Below, one piece after another: positions 26,906 through 36,644 of a stretch of DNA of 61,101 bases; within the stretch, counting starts at the first letter, position 1, and each line of letters begins with the position of its first letter. This DNA comes from Streptococcus constellatus. Lineage in GTDB: Bacteria; Bacillota; Bacilli; Lactobacillales; Streptococcaceae. Made by a program: the position numbers and the translations under genes. The notes under the pieces are model-generated. The model saw only the letters and a program-made list of their open reading frames with translations, did no database searches and was not told where the DNA came from. The stretch lies in the NCBI RefSeq assembly GCF_902167705.1, contig NZ_CABHMZ010000006.1:1-61101 (forward strand). Reading direction: 5' to 3'.

Positions 26906-27677
26906 ATACATTCATATCACACGATTAGCCCTTATCACACAACTTCAATATAAATCTTTCTTTGTCGCAACACTGGTTCGTACGTTCATACAAGTGCTAG
27001 TCTCTATTTTCGTTTGGAAAACCATATTTTTCACCCAATCTCAAGTCAATGGCTATACTTTAGAAACTTTTACCACCTATATTATCTTTGCGAATCTACT
27101 GGGAAATCTAAATAGTTTTAGCATTGGACGAGATTTATCTTTGATGATTGTTGATGGAAATATTACCGGCGAGCTGCTTTATCCTTACTCTTTAATTACT
27201 TCACTCTTTTTCCAAGACTTTGCTGTCAAAATCGTTGAAATTGTCAAATTCATTCCAATTTTACTAGTGATTCCTTTTGTTCAAGGGCAGCTCTATCTTC
27301 CAAATTGGCAAACAGGCTTGCTTTTCCTATTTTCCAGTTTGTTAGGAATATTTATTATCCTCTTACTAGATTTAGGCTTTAGCTTAACAGCTTTTTTCAC
27401 GACCAATACATGGGGAATTTTGATTCTCAGAAACGGGCTTTTTTCACTCGCTTCTGGAGCGCTTTTGCCACTGAGTTTTTATCCAGAAAATATTGCAAAC
27501 ATTTTGAAACTGTTACCTTACAACTTTGCTGTTAATTTTCCTGTCAATATCCTTTTGAAAAGACCTGTTAATACTGAACTCTTCTGGCTTCAATTAGCTT
27601 GGATTCCGATACTTTCAGCTTTCATTGCTCTGCTTTGGTATCAAGCTAAACGCCGTTTAGTCATTTTAGGAGGTTGA
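26898..27677 (+). CDS. ABC-2 type permease, subunit 1
   Basis: A 259-residue membrane protein with six predicted helices, of the ABC-2 family (PF06182-like). The start MRKYIHITRLALITQLQYK (26898) overlaps the ATPase gene by 8 bases and has GGAGGGG upstream. It pairs with the next gene to form the membrane channel of the exporter. Confidence 0.88.
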   Translation: MRKYIHITRLALITQLQYKSFFVATLVRTFIQVLVSIFVWKTIFFTQSQVNGYTLETFTTYIIFANLLGNLNSFSIGRDLSLMIVDGNITGELLYPYSLITSLFFQDFAVKIVEIVKFIPILLVIPFVQGQLYLPNWQTGLLFLFSSLLGIFIILLLDLGFSLTAFFTTNTWGILILRNGLFSLASGALLPLSFYPENIANILKLLPYNFAVNFPVNILLKRPVNTELFWLQLAWIPILSAFIALLWYQAKRRLVILGG

Positions 27678-27679
27678 AG

Positions 27680-28459
27680 ATGAAATACATCAATATTTAT
27701 TTTTATAACCTCAAAGCTTACTTGATTGCTAGCATGTCTTACCGAATGGACTTTTTCATCGGACTTGTTTCTTCCTTGATTGAACAGATTGTTTATTTAA
27801 TCTTTTTAAATGTCTTATTTGCAAATATCAAGGAAGTGGCGGGATTCAACTATGGACAAATGCTCTTTATTTATGGAATGGCAACCATTGGACGTTCAAT
27901 TCACTTGATTTTCTTTGACAATCTCTGGATGTTTGGAAGTCGCTATATCCGCAAAGGAGAGTTTGAGCGTGTGCTGATTATGCCTGTCAACCCTCTTTTT
28001 CAGTTAATTTGTGAGCTCGTGCAACTACAAGGTTTTGGCACAACACTTATGGGGGCTATTGCAACCTATCAGGCCTATCATTTGCTCAGTCTACATTGGA
28101 ATCTTTTTCATCTGTTACTCTTTGTCTTCATCTGTATTTGTATTGGCTTGCTTTATGCTGCCATTCAATTAGGACCAACCGCTCTTGCTTTTTGGATTGT
28201 CGAATCTTTCCCTATCACAATGGGAATTTTCTCTCTCAATCAAATGGCGCAATATCCTATCAAGATTTATCCAACCTTTATCCAAATGATACTGATTTTC
28301 GTCTTCCCTTATGCTTTTACTTCCTATTTCCCAGCTCTTTACTTTTTAAATTTAGGCTGGATTGGCTTACTGCTTCCACTGGTAGTACTTATTGTCTTTA
28401 CTATCAATTATACCTTATTTAAATATGGAATGAAAAAATTCTCCAGCGTAGGAAACTAA
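27680..28459 (+). CDS. ABC-2 type permease, subunit 2
   Basis: A 259-residue membrane protein with six predicted helices (MSYRMDFFIGLVSSLIEQ near the N-terminus, KGEFERVLIMPVNPLFQL after helix 2), a second ABC-2 permease related to but distinct from the previous one. ATG 27680 follows GGAGG in the end of the upstream gene, with the stop two bases before. It is last in the operon, followed by a strong terminator. Confidence 0.88.
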   Translation: MKYINIYFYNLKAYLIASMSYRMDFFIGLVSSLIEQIVYLIFLNVLFANIKEVAGFNYGQMLFIYGMATIGRSIHLIFFDNLWMFGSRYIRKGEFERVLIMPVNPLFQLICELVQLQGFGTTLMGAIATYQAYHLLSLHWNLFHLLLFVFICICIGLLYAAIQLGPTALAFWIVESFPITMGIFSLNQMAQYPIKIYPTFIQMILIFVFPYAFTSYFPALYFLNLGWIGLLLPLVVLIVFTINYTLFKYGMKKFSSVGN

Positions 28460-28467
28460 TCTTGACA

Positions 28468-28503
28468 AAACTCCAGCTGCTATTCTCAGCTGGAGTTTCT
28501 GTT
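28468..28503. terminator. Terminator between the ABC-2 operon and the convergent sensor kinase gene
   Basis: AAACTCCAGCTG (28468-28479) and CAGCTGGAGTTT (28487-28498) are exact complements around a 7-base loop. A and T tracts on the two sides allow bidirectional use. Confidence 0.88.
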
Positions 28504-30201
28504 TTATTTTGGAAAATAGAGACGAATCTCTGTATAAGTGTTTTCTTCAGATTGAATTTCCATGTGATAGGCTTCACCAAATTGCAAACGCAAACGCTGG
28601 TCAACATTTTTCAGACCTACACCACCCAAGCGAACGAGTGTAGCATTTGTCGTTTCGCTTGCGACAAAACCGCGACCATTGTCATAAATTGAAACGATGA
28701 GCTGCGTGTCATTTTCAGAAACGCTAACTCGAATCATTCCTTGACGATTCATTTCTTTGATACCATGATAAATGGCATTCTCAACCAAAGGTTGCAAAAT
28801 CAATTTTGGAATTTGGTATTCATCATATTGCTTCAACTCTTCGATTTCATATTGCAACTTCTCGCCATAACGCTGCTTTTGAATAAACAAATATTGCCGA
28901 ACATGGTCAATCTCATCTTTTAGAGAAATCTGTTCATGACCTTGATTGAGCGCTAAACGGAAATACTTAGCTAGTGATTTTGTTACTTCTACTACACGCT
29001 TACTATCGTTGAATTCTGCCATCCAAACAATGGTATCTAACGTATTATACAAAAAATGAGGATTGATTTGACTGGAAAGTGCCTGCAATTCATATTTTCT
29101 AACATTCTGCTCCTCTTCTTTGACGGCAATCATTAGCTGATCAATCTGATCCAACATAGTATTGAATTGCCTTGCCAAATCAATCAACTCAGGAGAGCCG
29201 TTTTCAACAGCACGCAACTGAGCATTTCCAGCTCCGATAGCTAAAATAGTCCCTTGCAGCTCACGTAAAGGCTTAATCCATAATCGTAAAACAAACCAAA
29301 TACCAATGAGACAAATTCCTAAAGCTAGTAAGCCCGTTCCAACGAAAGACCAGAGAATCTGCTTTTGCACAGCATGCAGCTGCTCCATTGAAGACACACC
29401 AATTAAAGTCCAGTCGCTGTGTGGAATTTGGTATTGAGAAACATAAGCCTGCTTTGATTTCACATAACCATTTTTCGCTGCAATATAAGGTTCCATCGCT
29501 TGCATTTCGGAATGAGACGAATAAACAGCTTTCTTGGGATGATAGACAAAATTGTGCTTGTCATTCACAATAAAGGTAAAACCGTCTTTTCCCAGTTGCA
29601 GGCGATCTAGATAGGCTTCCAAGGTCTTGTAACCAATATCAAGTCGGACGACTCCTAGATTTTTCCCATCTTTATCTACGACTTCTTGTGTAATAGAAAT
29701 GACCCATTTTTCAGCAGCTTCTGTTTTATCAACAGTTTTGCGCGCTGGTGTCAAGACAGGCATAGCCCCTTTATGAATAGCCTCCTGATACCAGCTTTCT
29801 TGCATCATATCACCAGATGTTTTTACTGTTACATTAGGATCAGTTGAGATGAGATTGCCATCTTTTGTTACCAAAACAGCGGATACCAAATCTGAATCTG
29901 TCTTTAAAATCATTTTCAGTAACTGACGAAGTTGTTCAGCATTATTTTCATCAGGTTTCTGTGTATAAGCCTTCACCGTATCACTTCCAGCTAAACTGCT
30001 AGTAGTTTCTTTTAATTTTTGTAAATAAGAAGTGATAAACTGCCCGCTTTGCTGAATCGTATTGCGTGTCGTTTGCTCTGTCGTTTGCCGAATGGCAGCC
30101 GAGCTCGTTTGATAATACAGCCCACCGACAATTCCCAGAAGAATCAAAATTATAACAAAAACATAAATCACTAACTGAATCAGAAGCGAATAACGTTTCA
30201 T
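28504..30201 (-). CDS. Sensor histidine kinase, YesM/LytS-type (HK09-like)
   Basis: A 565-residue membrane kinase. TM1 is at about 7-29, an extracellular dCACHE-type sensor spans 30-280, TM2 is at 283-305, then HAMP. The His-kinase motif has the phospho-acceptor His382 in SSQINPHFLYN, and the ATPase has N and G boxes (PLVENAIYHG, YDNGRGF). It overlaps the response-regulator gene by 4 bases. Gene order with msrAB, a surface thioredoxin and ccdA is like pneumococcal TCS09 (zmpS/zmpR). The signal it senses is unknown. Confidence 0.92.
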   Translation of the reverse strand: MKRYSLLIQLVIYVFVIILILLGIVGGLYYQTSSAAIRQTTEQTTRNTIQQSGQFITSYLQKLKETTSSLAGSDTVKAYTQKPDENNAEQLRQLLKMILKTDSDLVSAVLVTKDGNLISTDPNVTVKTSGDMMQESWYQEAIHKGAMPVLTPARKTVDKTEAAEKWVISITQEVVDKDGKNLGVVRLDIGYKTLEAYLDRLQLGKDGFTFIVNDKHNFVYHPKKAVYSSHSEMQAMEPYIAAKNGYVKSKQAYVSQYQIPHSDWTLIGVSSMEQLHAVQKQILWSFVGTGLLALGICLIGIWFVLRLWIKPLRELQGTILAIGAGNAQLRAVENGSPELIDLARQFNTMLDQIDQLMIAVKEEEQNVRKYELQALSSQINPHFLYNTLDTIVWMAEFNDSKRVVEVTKSLAKYFRLALNQGHEQISLKDEIDHVRQYLFIQKQRYGEKLQYEIEELKQYDEYQIPKLILQPLVENAIYHGIKEMNRQGMIRVSVSENDTQLIVSIYDNGRGFVASETTNATLVRLGGVGLKNVDQRLRLQFGEAYHMEIQSEENTYTEIRLYFPK

Positions 30202-30932
30202 TTCTGGTCTCCTTTTTTAAATTGTCGAGGTGTCACTCCAACAATTTGCTTAAAGCGCTGAGAAAAATAATTCATATCCTCAAACCCGACTTGCTCTGCT
30301 ATTTCATACACTTTTAAATCGGTAGTCAACAGTAGTAACTTAGCCCTTTTCATCCGCTCTTGGATTAAATAATCTTGAAATGGCAAACCAAGCTCTTTTT
30401 TTATCAATACACTCAAATAAGACGGACTGAAGCCCAATTGAAACGCCAAAGATTTCAAGGATAATTCTGCATCAGCCAATCGGTCATGAATCGCTTGCTC
30501 CAAGTCCGAAAACTCTGCTTGCTCCACCAACTCATGCACTTGTTGCTGTTTCTTTTCTTTATCCAATTTTTCTTTTACTTTTATCAGCATAGCTTCAACA
30601 TCTTCTCGCGAAAATGGCTTTAACAAATAATCATCTGCGCCTAATTTAACCGCCGAAAGAGCATAATCAAAATCATCATACCCCGTCAGAAAAATAATAT
30701 GCAGCTGCGGATAGTGCTCTTTCACTAGCTGGGCTAATTTAATGCCATTCATCTGGGGCATATTGATATCTGTCAAGATAATATCTGGTTGTTCTGCTTG
30801 AATCTTTTTCCAAGCCTCCAACCCATTTTCAGCCTCGCCCATGACTTGCATGTCAAAATTTTTAAAGTCTATTAAAGACGAAATGCCTTGTCGAACAAGG
30901 TATTCATCTTCCACAATCATAATTGAATACAC
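30198..30932 (-). CDS. Response regulator, YesN-type with AraC output domain (RR09-like)
   Basis: A 244-residue regulator. The receiver domain has phospho-acceptor Asp55 (IILTDINMPQ), acidic pair in IVEDE, and switch Lys in LLKPFSRED. A C-terminal AraC/XylS double helix-turn-helix follows (QDYLIQERMKRAKLLLL, YEIAEQVGFEDMNYFSQRFKQ; shown here only as key pieces). The start is GTG 30932, with AGGAG upstream. It lies 56 bases after msrAB and probably belongs to the same transcript as the repair genes. Confidence 0.93.
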   Translation of the reverse strand: MYSIMIVEDEYLVRQGISSLIDFKNFDMQVMGEAENGLEAWKKIQAEQPDIILTDINMPQMNGIKLAQLVKEHYPQLHIIFLTGYDDFDYALSAVKLGADDYLLKPFSREDVEAMLIKVKEKLDKEKKQQQVHELVEQAEFSDLEQAIHDRLADAELSLKSLAFQLGFSPSYLSVLIKKELGLPFQDYLIQERMKRAKLLLLTTDLKVYEIAEQVGFEDMNYFSQRFKQIVGVTPRQFKKGDQK

Positions 30933-30988
30933 GAACGCACTCCTATTGTTTTATTAAACTCATTATAGCAAATTTTTTTAAAATGCTG

Positions 30989-32098
30989 TTAGACATAGTC
31001 TAATAAATATCCATAACCTTCGCTTTCCATTTGGTCTTTAGGAACGAACTTGATAGATAAGCTATTGATACAATAACGAAGTCCGCCCTTATCTTTCGGT
31101 CCGTCCGTAAAGACATGCCCTAGATGAGAATTTCCAACACGACTTCGCACCTCTGTTCGAGTCATGTTAAAACTATGATCTTCTTTATAAGTTGCGACAT
31201 CTGGGCTGATTGGACGGGTGAAGCTAGGCCAGCCGCAGCCTGATTCAAATTTGTCTTTTGATGAAAACAGCGGTTCACCTGTTACCACATCCACATAGAT
31301 TCCTGCATCAAATTTATCCCAATAACGATTTGAAAAAGCACGTTCTGTATCGTCTTTTTGAGTCACTGCATACTCTTCATCTGTCAATTTCTTTTTGATT
31401 TCAGCATCTGACGGCTTTTTATATTTAGAAGCATCAATAACTGGATAGGCAGCTTGCTTAACATTGATATGACAATATCCATTTGGATTTTTCTTCAGAT
31501 AATCCTGATGATATTCTTCAGCCTTGATAAAATTTTTAAGCGGCTCTTTTTCGACAGCTAAAGTGGTTTTAAATTTCTTGCTTTGTTCATCAAAAACCTT
31601 GTTAATCGTTTCAACATCGGCTTTATCCTTGTAATACACGCCTGTACGGTATTGTACACCACGGTCATTTCCTTGCTTATTTTTGCTAGTTGGATCAATG
31701 ATTCTAAAATAATGCAACAATATTTCTCTCAAAGAAATTTTATTGGCATCATAAGTCACATGAACTGTTTCAGCATGCTTAGTTTGTGAAATCAACTTGT
31801 AATTAGTCGTTTCACTTGTCCCATTTGCATAGCCCGAAACTGCATCAACGACACCATTGACACGTGAAAAATATTCTTCTACACCCCAGAAACAGCCGCC
31901 TGCGAGATAAATATGCTTTACATTCGCATTTTTCAAATCAGGATTTTTGTTATTGACGGTTGTTGTTTGACTAACGGATGCCTCTTTAATCTGGTCAATA
32001 GAAGATTTTGTTGTCATAAAACGACCGCCCAACACAATTGTACCAAGGATAAGCAAAATGGATCCGAAGAGTAAAAGCAATTTCATTTTTTGATCCAT
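30989..32098 (-). CDS. msrAB: Membrane-anchored peptide methionine sulfoxide reductase MsrA/MsrB
   Basis: A 369-residue fusion that repairs both S- and R-methionine sulfoxide in surface proteins. One N-terminal membrane segment ([19 protein letters not shown]) is followed by MsrA with catalytic Cys69 in GGCFWG, then MsrB with SGCGWPSF and catalytic Cys in RYCINS. The start ATG 32098 has GGAGG 8 bases upstream; a GTG at 32107 also lies in frame. It is cotranscribed with the upstream surface thioredoxin and CcdA, which supply reducing power. Confidence 0.95.
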   Translation of the reverse strand: MDQKMKLLLLFGSILLILGTIVLGGRFMTTKSSIDQIKEASVSQTTTVNNKNPDLKNANVKHIYLAGGCFWGVEEYFSRVNGVVDAVSGYANGTSETTNYKLISQTKHAETVHVTYDANKISLREILLHYFRIIDPTSKNKQGNDRGVQYRTGVYYKDKADVETINKVFDEQSKKFKTTLAVEKEPLKNFIKAEEYHQDYLKKNPNGYCHINVKQAAYPVIDASKYKKPSDAEIKKKLTDEEYAVTQKDDTERAFSNRYWDKFDAGIYVDVVTGEPLFSSKDKFESGCGWPSFTRPISPDVATYKEDHSFNMTRTEVRSRVGNSHLGHVFTDGPKDKGGLRYCINSLSIKFVPKDQMESEGYGYLLDYV

Positions 32099-32110
32099 TA
32101 TCTTCACCTC

Positions 32111-32695
32111 CTATTTGATACTTTTCAGAGTTGATTCAATTTCAGACTTTTTGATAAAACCTGGACGAGTTTTAACTAGTTTGCCATTACTATCAATAAA
32201 TGCTGCTGTAGGATAGGAACGAACTCCATATTGCTCCAATAATTTTCCGCTAGAGTCTATCAGAACAGGTAAGTTTTTATAATCTAATTTTGAATACCAT
32301 TTTTTGAAGTCTGCTTCTGATTTTTCGCCCTTATGCCCTGGCGAAACAACTGATAAGATGACATAGTCCTTGCCATTTTCTTTGGCTAATTCATCTGTAT
32401 GTTTCAAAGTAGACAGACAGATCGAGCACCATGATGCCCAGAACTTCAAATAAACTTTTTTTCCTTTAAAATCTGATAATTTATAAGTCTTGCCATCCAC
32501 TCCTTTTAGACTAAAGTCAGGAACAGCTTCACCTTGATTTGCTTTTGTAGCAATAACTTTATTATCCTTAGTAGTGACTTGGCCTTGTTCAGTTTTACTT
32601 GTATTATTTGCTGAAGAACTTGTTTTTTGATTTGCACACGCCCCTAAAAAGGTAGCACATAACAGACTTGTGACAACTAACATTGATTTTTTCAT
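32111..32695 (-). CDS. etrx1: Surface thioredoxin-like lipoprotein (Etrx/TlpA type)
   Basis: A 194-residue lipoprotein. The signal peptide ends in the lipobox LGAC (Cys20 lipidated), followed by a Ser/Thr/Asn linker and a TlpA-like thioredoxin fold with the redox pair C90-S-I-C93 in WASWCSIC. In pneumococcus the equivalent Etrx1 receives electrons from CcdA1 and reduces MsrAB. The gene sits between ccdA and msrAB with 12- and 15-base gaps, giving the same pathway here. Confidence 0.92.
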   Translation of the reverse strand: MKKSMLVVTSLLCATFLGACANQKTSSSANNTSKTEQGQVTTKDNKVIATKANQGEAVPDFSLKGVDGKTYKLSDFKGKKVYLKFWASWCSICLSTLKHTDELAKENGKDYVILSVVSPGHKGEKSEADFKKWYSKLDYKNLPVLIDSSGKLLEQYGVRSYPTAAFIDSNGKLVKTRPGFIKKSEIESTLKSIK

Positions 32696-32710
32696 GAGAT
32701 TCCTCCTTTT

Positions 32711-33421
32711 TTATCCACCAAATATTGAAGCTAGAACATTAAGATTTCCTAGCATGAGTAAAATTCCCATCAAAATGATGAGGGTACCTCCAATCTTCTT
32801 CAAGGTTCCCATATAAGGTTTTATTTTCCCAAAATGACGCAACACAATTGAAGAAGCTAAAGCCAAAATAAGAAACGGTATGGCTAAGCCAAGCGTATAA
32901 ACGAGCATGAGTAAACCGCCTTGCAAGGCTCCGTTACCACCAGATGCTGCAATAGCCAACACTGAGCTAAGAACCGGTCCAACACAAGGTGTCCATCCAA
33001 AGCTAAAGGTCACACCTAGCAAGAAAGCATTGTAAAAATCATTTCGATTTTTGTTTTGCTCTAATTGAACACTTTTTTGTCGTTGCAATACTTTGAAATT
33101 TACTAACTCCATTTGATGAATACCTAGCAGAATGACAATAGCACCTAGCACATAGCGGAACCAATCTGCATTGAAGATTTTTCCTAAAAATCCTGCTCCA
33201 TATCCAAGAATTAGAAATACAACTGACAAACCAGCAATGAAAAACAGTGTTTTTACAATGCCGTACCAGGAAATTTTCTTTCCAAAAATAGTCACTGTCC
33301 TCGGCTCATCTGTATCTAGCAAAATTCCAACATAGACCGGTAGTAAAGGCAAAATACATGGTGAGAAGAAGGATAAGATACCTGCCAGAAATACAGAAAT
33401 CAAAAATACAATCGATGCCAT
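32711..33421 (-). CDS. ccdA: Cytochrome c biogenesis-type thiol transporter CcdA
   Basis: A 236-residue six-helix membrane protein of the DsbD/CcdA family that carries reducing equivalents from cytosolic thioredoxin to the outside. The paired Cys residues lie in helices 1 and 4: C22 in SPCILPLLPVY and C146 in WTPCVGPVL. It is the first gene of the repair operon; the 130-bp upstream region contains AT-rich promoter-like sequence (TATATACTATA on the minus strand). Streptococci lack c-type cytochromes, so the role is thiol reduction for the surface thioredoxin. Confidence 0.95.
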   Translation of the reverse strand: MASIVFLISVFLAGILSFFSPCILPLLPVYVGILLDTDEPRTVTIFGKKISWYGIVKTLFFIAGLSVVFLILGYGAGFLGKIFNADWFRYVLGAIVILLGIHQMELVNFKVLQRQKSVQLEQNKNRNDFYNAFLLGVTFSFGWTPCVGPVLSSVLAIAASGGNGALQGGLLMLVYTLGLAIPFLILALASSIVLRHFGKIKPYMGTLKKIGGTLIILMGILLMLGNLNVLASIFGG

Positions 33422-33524
33422 ACCTGTTCTCCTTACGAATTTTCTTTATATATAGTATATACTCGTCTAACAGTAAAAAATAGAAACTACGATTTGAAAA
33501 AACTTGAATTTGATATGGTCATAA

Positions 33525-33556
33525 AAAAACTACCACTTTTCGTGATAGTTTTTAAA
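33525..33556 (-). terminator. Terminator of brnQ
   Basis: AAAAACTACCAC (33525-33536) and GTGATAGTTTTT (33542-33553) pair with one mismatch, with a 5-base loop, just after the brnQ stop. On the minus strand T residues follow. Confidence 0.82.
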
Positions 33557-34885
33557 TTATTCCATTTCAAAAGTATCGCTTTTCTGCTTGTTCGGCAAAA
33601 ACAGAGATAATACAATCCCAATGACTGTTGGTATTAGCCAAGGGATAGATGCTTGTGCAAGCGGCAAAGCATTGATTAAACTCACAAGACCAGTTAGTTT
33701 AAATTGTGGTCCAATAATACTGGCAAAGGCGATCGCTGTCACAACGGCTATTGTCAGTTGCATTCCTACTTTAGATAAGGCAACAAACTTATTGACAATT
33801 ACAATCATCACGATTGCAATGGTGATTGGATACAGAATTTGTAAAACTGGTACAGAGTACTGAATAATCGCTCCCAAGCCAAGATTTGCAATTGCAAACC
33901 CAATCAATGTAAAGACTGTCGCATAAGTTTTGTAGCCAATCGCAGGAAATGTCTTATTGAAAAATTCAGATGTTGAGACAATCAACCCGACCGTTGTGGT
34001 AAAGCAGGTCACTGTCACCATTGCAGCAAGGAAAATTTGCGCTGTCGGTCCAAAAATGGCTTGTGTAGCTTGGGATAAGACATAAACCCCTTTATTGGCA
34101 TCTGATGCCATTACATCAGCAGAAATAGGGAAATGATTTCCAAGAAATCCTAATCCAGTATAAAGTGCACTAAATCCCAATGCAACAACAATTCCAACAA
34201 TCCAAATTGTTGAGATATACTCTTTTTTATTAGCAAAACCAAGTTGGTTCAATGTTTGTACAGCAATAACGCTAAAAGCAACAGAGGCAAGTGCATCAAG
34301 CGTATTGTACCCTTCAAGAAAGCCAGCTCCAAAAGCCGCCTTTGCGTATTCCGCGCTAACTGCTTGTGGTGCATCAGCCCCATATTTGATAGCTCCTAAA
34401 ATGACTAGAATGACAATCAAAATAGCAAATACAGGGGTCAAAATCCGACCAATCCGATCCAAAATTTTGGAAGGATTTAATGAAATCAGATAAGCAGCCA
34501 CAAAATACAAGATTGTAAAAACAATAAGTCCTAATCCAGTCATATTACTCGGAAGTAATGGCGCAATCCCAACTTCATAAGAGGTCGTTCCTGTCCGAGG
34601 AATAGCAAAAAATGGACCAATTGCCAGATAAAGAACCACTAAGTAACTGGTCGCAAACCACGGAGAAATCTTTTTAGAAATCTCATAAACATAGCCTTTT
34701 GGATTTAAAGTCCCAATAATCAACGTCAAAATGGCAATTCCAACTCCTGAAAGTACAAATCCCGCAATCGCCGGCCAGAAGTGCTCACCTGACATAGCTC
34801 CTAAAGTTGGCGGAAAGATTAAATTCCCTGCACCAAAAAATATTCCGAACAAGAGTAATCCTGTTAGTGCTCCTTTTTTTAACAT
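33557..34885 (-). CDS. brnQ: Branched-chain amino acid transport carrier
   Basis: A 442-residue LIVCS-family symporter with twelve predicted helices that takes up leucine, isoleucine and valine with Na+ or H+. The family opening GLLLFGIFFGAGNLIFPPTLG and the EGYNTLDALASVAFSVIAV segment are characteristic; key parts are GAGNLIFPP and YNTLDALAS. RBS AAAGGGAG precedes the ATG. No T-box or leader peptide is seen in the short upstream region. It is monocistronic. Confidence 0.95.
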   Translation of the reverse strand: MLKKGALTGLLLFGIFFGAGNLIFPPTLGAMSGEHFWPAIAGFVLSGVGIAILTLIIGTLNPKGYVYEISKKISPWFATSYLVVLYLAIGPFFAIPRTGTTSYEVGIAPLLPSNMTGLGLIVFTILYFVAAYLISLNPSKILDRIGRILTPVFAILIVILVILGAIKYGADAPQAVSAEYAKAAFGAGFLEGYNTLDALASVAFSVIAVQTLNQLGFANKKEYISTIWIVGIVVALGFSALYTGLGFLGNHFPISADVMASDANKGVYVLSQATQAIFGPTAQIFLAAMVTVTCFTTTVGLIVSTSEFFNKTFPAIGYKTYATVFTLIGFAIANLGLGAIIQYSVPVLQILYPITIAIVMIVIVNKFVALSKVGMQLTIAVVTAIAFASIIGPQFKLTGLVSLINALPLAQASIPWLIPTVIGIVLSLFLPNKQKSDTFEME

Positions 34886-35005
34886 CCTATCTCCCTTTTA
34901 TAAAATTACCTATATTCAACTATTATAGCAAATTCTTATAATACTTCAAGCAATACAGGATCTAAATTGAAAATATTGCGTAAATTCTGAACTTTGGAGC
35001 AAAAG

Positions 35006-35038
35006 AAAAGGAAGCTGAGACGAAAAGTCTACAGCTTC
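35006..35038 (-). terminator. Likely terminator of the dnaG-rpoD-paaD operon
   Basis: On the minus strand GAAGCTGTAGAC pairs with GTCTCAGCTTC around TTTTC, then CTTTTCTTTT. It is about 145 nt downstream of the paaD-like stop, and no nearer terminator is visible. Confidence 0.6.
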
Positions 35039-35165
35039 AAAGGATAACTATACAATAAATCAACGACACAGTGGCTGATTGCTTAAAGTAGTACTTTGAG
35101 GCGGCGGACAAGACTTTCAAAGTAAGCTTGCACGGAAAAGCACCTAATGTCTCATCTTCATATAT
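35009..35165. repeat. Hairpin-rich non-coding element, possible interspersed repeat
   Basis: This stretch beyond the paaD-like gene has several hairpins: GAAGCTGAGAC/GTCTACAGCTTC (35011-35038), a self-complementary AAAGTAGTACTTT (about 35085-35097), and CTTTGA...TCAAAG (about 35094-35122). Its base composition is less AT-rich than other gaps. The minus strand also has an open frame of about 40 codons without a start. It looks like a degenerate streptococcal interspersed element or a 3'-UTR RNA, and I cannot name it. Confidence 0.4.
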
Positions 35166-35181
35166 TAGAAGAGGTTTGCAT

Positions 35182-35511
35182 TTATTTAATTCCCAAAGCA
35201 ATACGAGCATAACGACTCATTTTATCAACAGTCCATGCTGGATACCATACCAATCGAACTTCTACTTTGCTCACTTCAGGTACATCTGACATTGCATCAT
35301 GGATCTGATCAGTTAATAAGTCTGCCAGCGGACAGCCCATTGTGGTTAAAGTCATATCAATCTGCGTCTCACCATTTTCACCATTGAACCGAATTTCATA
35401 AATTAAACCAAGATTTACAATATCAATTCCTAATTCAGGGTCAATAACTTGTTCCAAACTTTCCAAAATACGATTTTTAATACCATCAATTTGTTCGTTT
35501 GTGTATGTCAT
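35182..35511 (-). CDS. Metal-sulfur cluster biosynthesis protein (MIP18/PaaD-like, DUF59)
   Basis: A 109-residue single-domain protein of the MIP18/SufT group, which helps mature Fe-S proteins. The conserved DPELGIDIVNLGLIYE and TTMGCPLADLLTDQIHD (with the family Cys) are present. The start has AAAAGGAGG 5-6 bases upstream. It follows rpoD by 18 bases and is probably the last gene of the dnaG-rpoD operon, an arrangement common in streptococci. Confidence 0.9.
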   Translation of the reverse strand: MTYTNEQIDGIKNRILESLEQVIDPELGIDIVNLGLIYEIRFNGENGETQIDMTLTTMGCPLADLLTDQIHDAMSDVPEVSKVEVRLVWYPAWTVDKMSRYARIALGIK

Positions 35512-35529
35512 GGTGCCTCCTTTTATTTA

Positions 35530-36642
35530 CTAATCCTCAATAAAGTCACGAAGCGGTTTGCTGCGGCTTGGATGACGTAATTTTCGCAGCGCTTTGGCCT
35601 CAATTTGTCGAATCCGTTCACGTGTAACGTTAAAGACTTTTCCAACATCTTCAAGCGTACGCATTTTCCCATCATCTAGACCGAAACGCAGACGCAACAC
35701 ATTTTCTTCACGGTCTGTTAATGTATCAAGAACCTCATCTAATTGCTCACGCAGAACGATACGCGTTGTATAATCAACTGGATTTTCAATAACCTCATCC
35801 TCAATGAAATCACCAAGATGACTATCATCTTCTTCCCCAATTGGTGTTTCAAGAGAGACAGGCTCTTGTGCTATCTTCAAAATTTCACGGACTTTATCCG
35901 GTGTCATATCCATGCGCTCAGCAATTTGCTCTGGCGTTGGATCTTGTCCCAATTCTTGCAAAAGATTTCGTTGTTCCCGCACTAATTTATTGATTGTTTC
36001 AACCATGTGAACCGGAATCCGAATCGTACGAGCTTGGTCAGCAATCGCACGGGTGATTGCTTGACGAATCCACCAAGTAGCATAGGTTGAAAATTTGAAA
36101 CCTTTGGTATAGTCAAACTTGTCAACGGCTTTCATCAATCCCATATTTCCTTCTTGAATCAAGTCAAGAAACTGCATACCGCGTCCGACATAGCGTTTAG
36201 CAATGGAAACGACCAACCGCAAGTTGGCCTCCGCCAAACGTTGCTTCGCTTCTAAATCACCTTGCTCCACAAGAACAGCTAATTCTTGCTCTTCTTCATT
36301 GGTCAATAACGGAACAACACCAATTTCCTTTAAATACATACGAACAGGGTCGTTCACTTTAGCAGAATTGCTGCCAAGCAATTCCTCGTCTGTTAATTCA
36401 GCTTCTTCTTCCTCTGTATTTAAAACCCGTTCACTTGGGTTGCCCTCTTTATCCGTAATAGCAATCCCTGCGTCCTGAATCCGTTGAAGAAGATCCTCAA
36501 TGCCATCAGCATTTAAAGTAAATGGAATGACTAGTTGATCATTGATTTCATCATCGGTTGCTGTACCAGTTTTTTTATGGTTGCGAATAAATTCTGCAAC
36601 TTGAACATCAAAAGTTGTTACTTCTTTTTGTTTTGTAGCCAT
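35530..36642 (-). CDS. rpoD: RNA polymerase primary sigma factor (sigma-A)
   Basis: A 370-residue housekeeping sigma factor. Region 1.1-like N-terminus, region 1.2 ([12 protein letters not shown]), region 2 with the -10-binding and melting helix ([20 protein letters not shown]), region 3 and region 4 with the -35 recognition helix ([20 protein letters not shown]) are in order. It starts two bases after the dnaG stop, so translation is probably coupled. It forms part of the macromolecular synthesis operon. Confidence 0.98.
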   Translation of the reverse strand: MATKQKEVTTFDVQVAEFIRNHKKTGTATDDEINDQLVIPFTLNADGIEDLLQRIQDAGIAITDKEGNPSERVLNTEEEEAELTDEELLGSNSAKVNDPVRMYLKEIGVVPLLTNEEEQELAVLVEQGDLEAKQRLAEANLRLVVSIAKRYVGRGMQFLDLIQEGNMGLMKAVDKFDYTKGFKFSTYATWWIRQAITRAIADQARTIRIPVHMVETINKLVREQRNLLQELGQDPTPEQIAERMDMTPDKVREILKIAQEPVSLETPIGEEDDSHLGDFIEDEVIENPVDYTTRIVLREQLDEVLDTLTDREENVLRLRFGLDDGKMRTLEDVGKVFNVTRERIRQIEAKALRKLRHPSRSKPLRDFIED

Positions 36643-36644
36643 TC

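Noticed and set aside
34886..34990. T-box or leader-peptide attenuator in front of brnQ
   Set aside because: The space between brnQ and its likely promoter is too short, and no T-box sequence (AGGGTGGnACCGCG) or Leu/Ile/Val-rich small frame is seen.
34930..35060. tRNA or small stable RNA gene
   Set aside because: No cloverleaf, CCA end or T-loop GTTCRANNC could be found; the hairpins are better explained as terminator and repeat remnants.
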